From Petrolisthes cinctipes (taxonomy: Eukaryota > Arthropoda > Malacostraca > Decapoda > Porcellanidae): a DNA stretch of 64,000 nucleotides. Made by a program: the position numbers and the translations under genes. Position 1 is the first letter of the stretch. Each line of letters begins with the position of its first letter. Shown here in pieces: positions 63,540-64,000 of this stretch. The notes under the pieces were generated by a model that saw only the letters and a list, made by a program, of their open reading frames with translations, had not been told where the DNA came from and made no database searches. The stretch is from NCBI GenBank assembly GCA_033782935.1, contig JAWQEG010000506.1:124001-188000 (forward strand). Reading direction: 5' to 3'.

Positions 63540-64000
63540 CATGGTATACAGTGGCTGAAGGATGTGTGAGCAGTTTGGGATAAAACGGTTGTAGAAATTT
63601 ATCATCCCTAGGAACTCTTTCAGCTGGCGCTGGGTCGATGGCTTTGGGAACTGCTGAATTGTGTCACACTTTGACTGAAGTGGAGTGATGCCTGCTGAAG
63701 ACACTGTGTGGCCAAGAAAATCGATTGACGAGGATCCAAATTCTGACTTGCCAATGTTGATCTGGGTGCCATAGTCGCGTAGACGGGTGAAGACTTGCTC
63801 AAGGTGTCGTCGGTGAGAATCTGTGTCACGGCTGGCGATGAGTAGGTCATCAATGTAGGCAAAGCAAAAAGGTAGGCCTCGCACAACTTCGTCTATAAAG
63901 CGTTGAAAAGTCTGGGCTGCATTTTTCAAACCAAATGGCATCCTGATGTACTCAAACAAGCCAAACGGAGTTACGATGGCTGTTTTCGGGATGTCCGCTG
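63540..64000 (-). other. Reverse transcriptase domain (partial)
   Basis: RNA-directed DNA polymerase palm and thumb. The motifs are TPFGLFEYIRMPFGLKNA near the window edge, the catalytic FAYIDDLL (YIDD at 63846-63857), and FLGHTVSSAGI followed by FLGMINFYNRFIPN. The fingers and the first catalytic aspartate are off the window. Frame and spacing are normal for Ty3/gypsy RT. Confidence 0.93.

Larger units (their letters stand above)
61518..64000 (-). mobile_element. Ty3/gypsy LTR retrotransposon, 3' part
   Basis: Minus-strand order is RT, RNase H, integrase, polypurine tract, 3' LTR, the Ty3/gypsy order. The 5' LTR, primer-binding site, gag and protease lie beyond the window. The LTR's outer end touches a satellite unit that stops partway (after CATGTACAGAT or CATGTACAGATTG), so the element has inserted into the array. 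The integrase style (HVDIVGPLP, TCVDKFTRWPE, LQPPYEGPF) most resembles CsRn1-type animal elements by eye; a tree would be needed to place it. One nonsense codon makes this copy defective as read. Confidence 0.93.
61752..64000 (-). pseudogene. pol: Retrotransposon pol polyprotein, 3' part, with one nonsense codon
   Basis: One frame is open from the window edge (64000) down to TAA at 61752-61754, except for a single TAA at 62241-62243. Numbering from the codon at 63959 (a TTG, not the true start), RT YIDD is at 35-38, RNase H acidic residues are D189, E230, D255 and D300, the integrase zinc finger is H378, H382, C412, C415, and the integrase triad is D444, D503, E539 with 35 residues between the last two. 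The nonsense codon is position 573, followed by 162 more sense codons with AELVYG and a YEGPF module, so the frame is clearly one gene. At least 13 further codons of RT continue to the edge. All catalytic residues seen are intact, so the copy looks young apart from the stop. A sequencing error is possible. Confidence 0.9.

Noticed and set aside
63620..63886. Separate 88-codon minus-strand frame overlapping RT
   Set aside because: It is an out-of-frame reading of the RT region. The in-frame product with YIDD explains the sequence.
61752..64000. Alternative genetic code in which TAA is sense, explaining the stop in pol
   Set aside because: The same frame ends with TAA exactly before the polypurine tract, so TAA is used as a stop. 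Only one internal TAA exists.

Overview
This window is eukaryotic, non-genic heterochromatin-like DNA. Bases 1-61517 are one uninterrupted head-to-tail satellite array built from a 176-bp, AT-rich unit (about 350 copies). Bases 61518-64000 are the 3' end of a Ty3/gypsy LTR retrotransposon on the minus strand. No host protein gene, tRNA or rRNA is visible. The retroelement (integrase with a GPY/F-type tail, RT-RNaseH-IN order, short LTR) is of a kind common in animals, most like CsRn1-type lineages by eye. CpG is not depleted in the satellite, so an invertebrate fits better than a vertebrate or plant. I cannot name the species.

Satellite structure has four scales. (1) Each 176-bp unit is itself an old tandem pair of 88-bp half-units that still match at roughly 70% of positions. 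(2) Units carry linked variants (for example endings AACACGGAG, AGCACTGAG or AGCAAGGAG) that are shuffled like modules. (3) Runs of 3 to 17 units are duplicated as higher-order repeats (HORs): a 16-unit repeat of 2,819 bp (10.65-16.43 kb), 9- and 10-unit repeats (25.5-30.9 kb), an 8-unit repeat (32.6-35.4 kb) and a 12/14-unit repeat (40.1-44.6 kb). (4) From 38.7 kb to about 56 kb whole blocks of 7-9 kb recur. Some copies lie far apart (5.6 and 17.0 kb; 6.7 and 39.8 kb). The first 5.5 kb and the last 5 kb show no HOR I could recognise. Four short deletions break the 176-bp register, two of them the same 21-bp allele at distant sites.

Retrotransposon layout, read on the minus strand: RT (entering from the window edge), RNase H, integrase zinc finger, integrase core, a single in-frame TAA, the integrase C-terminal GPY/F-like part, a pol stop that abuts a G7 polypurine tract, then a 222-bp 3' LTR whose last base touches an interrupted satellite unit. 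The element therefore appears to have inserted directly into the array. The satellite probably resumes beyond its 5' LTR, outside the window.

Many open frames of 60-277 codons can be read across the satellite, mostly on the minus strand. I treat them as by-products of the repeat, because 176 is not a multiple of 3 and the frames shift at every unit. All repeat boundaries were placed by eye and may be off by about 30 bp.
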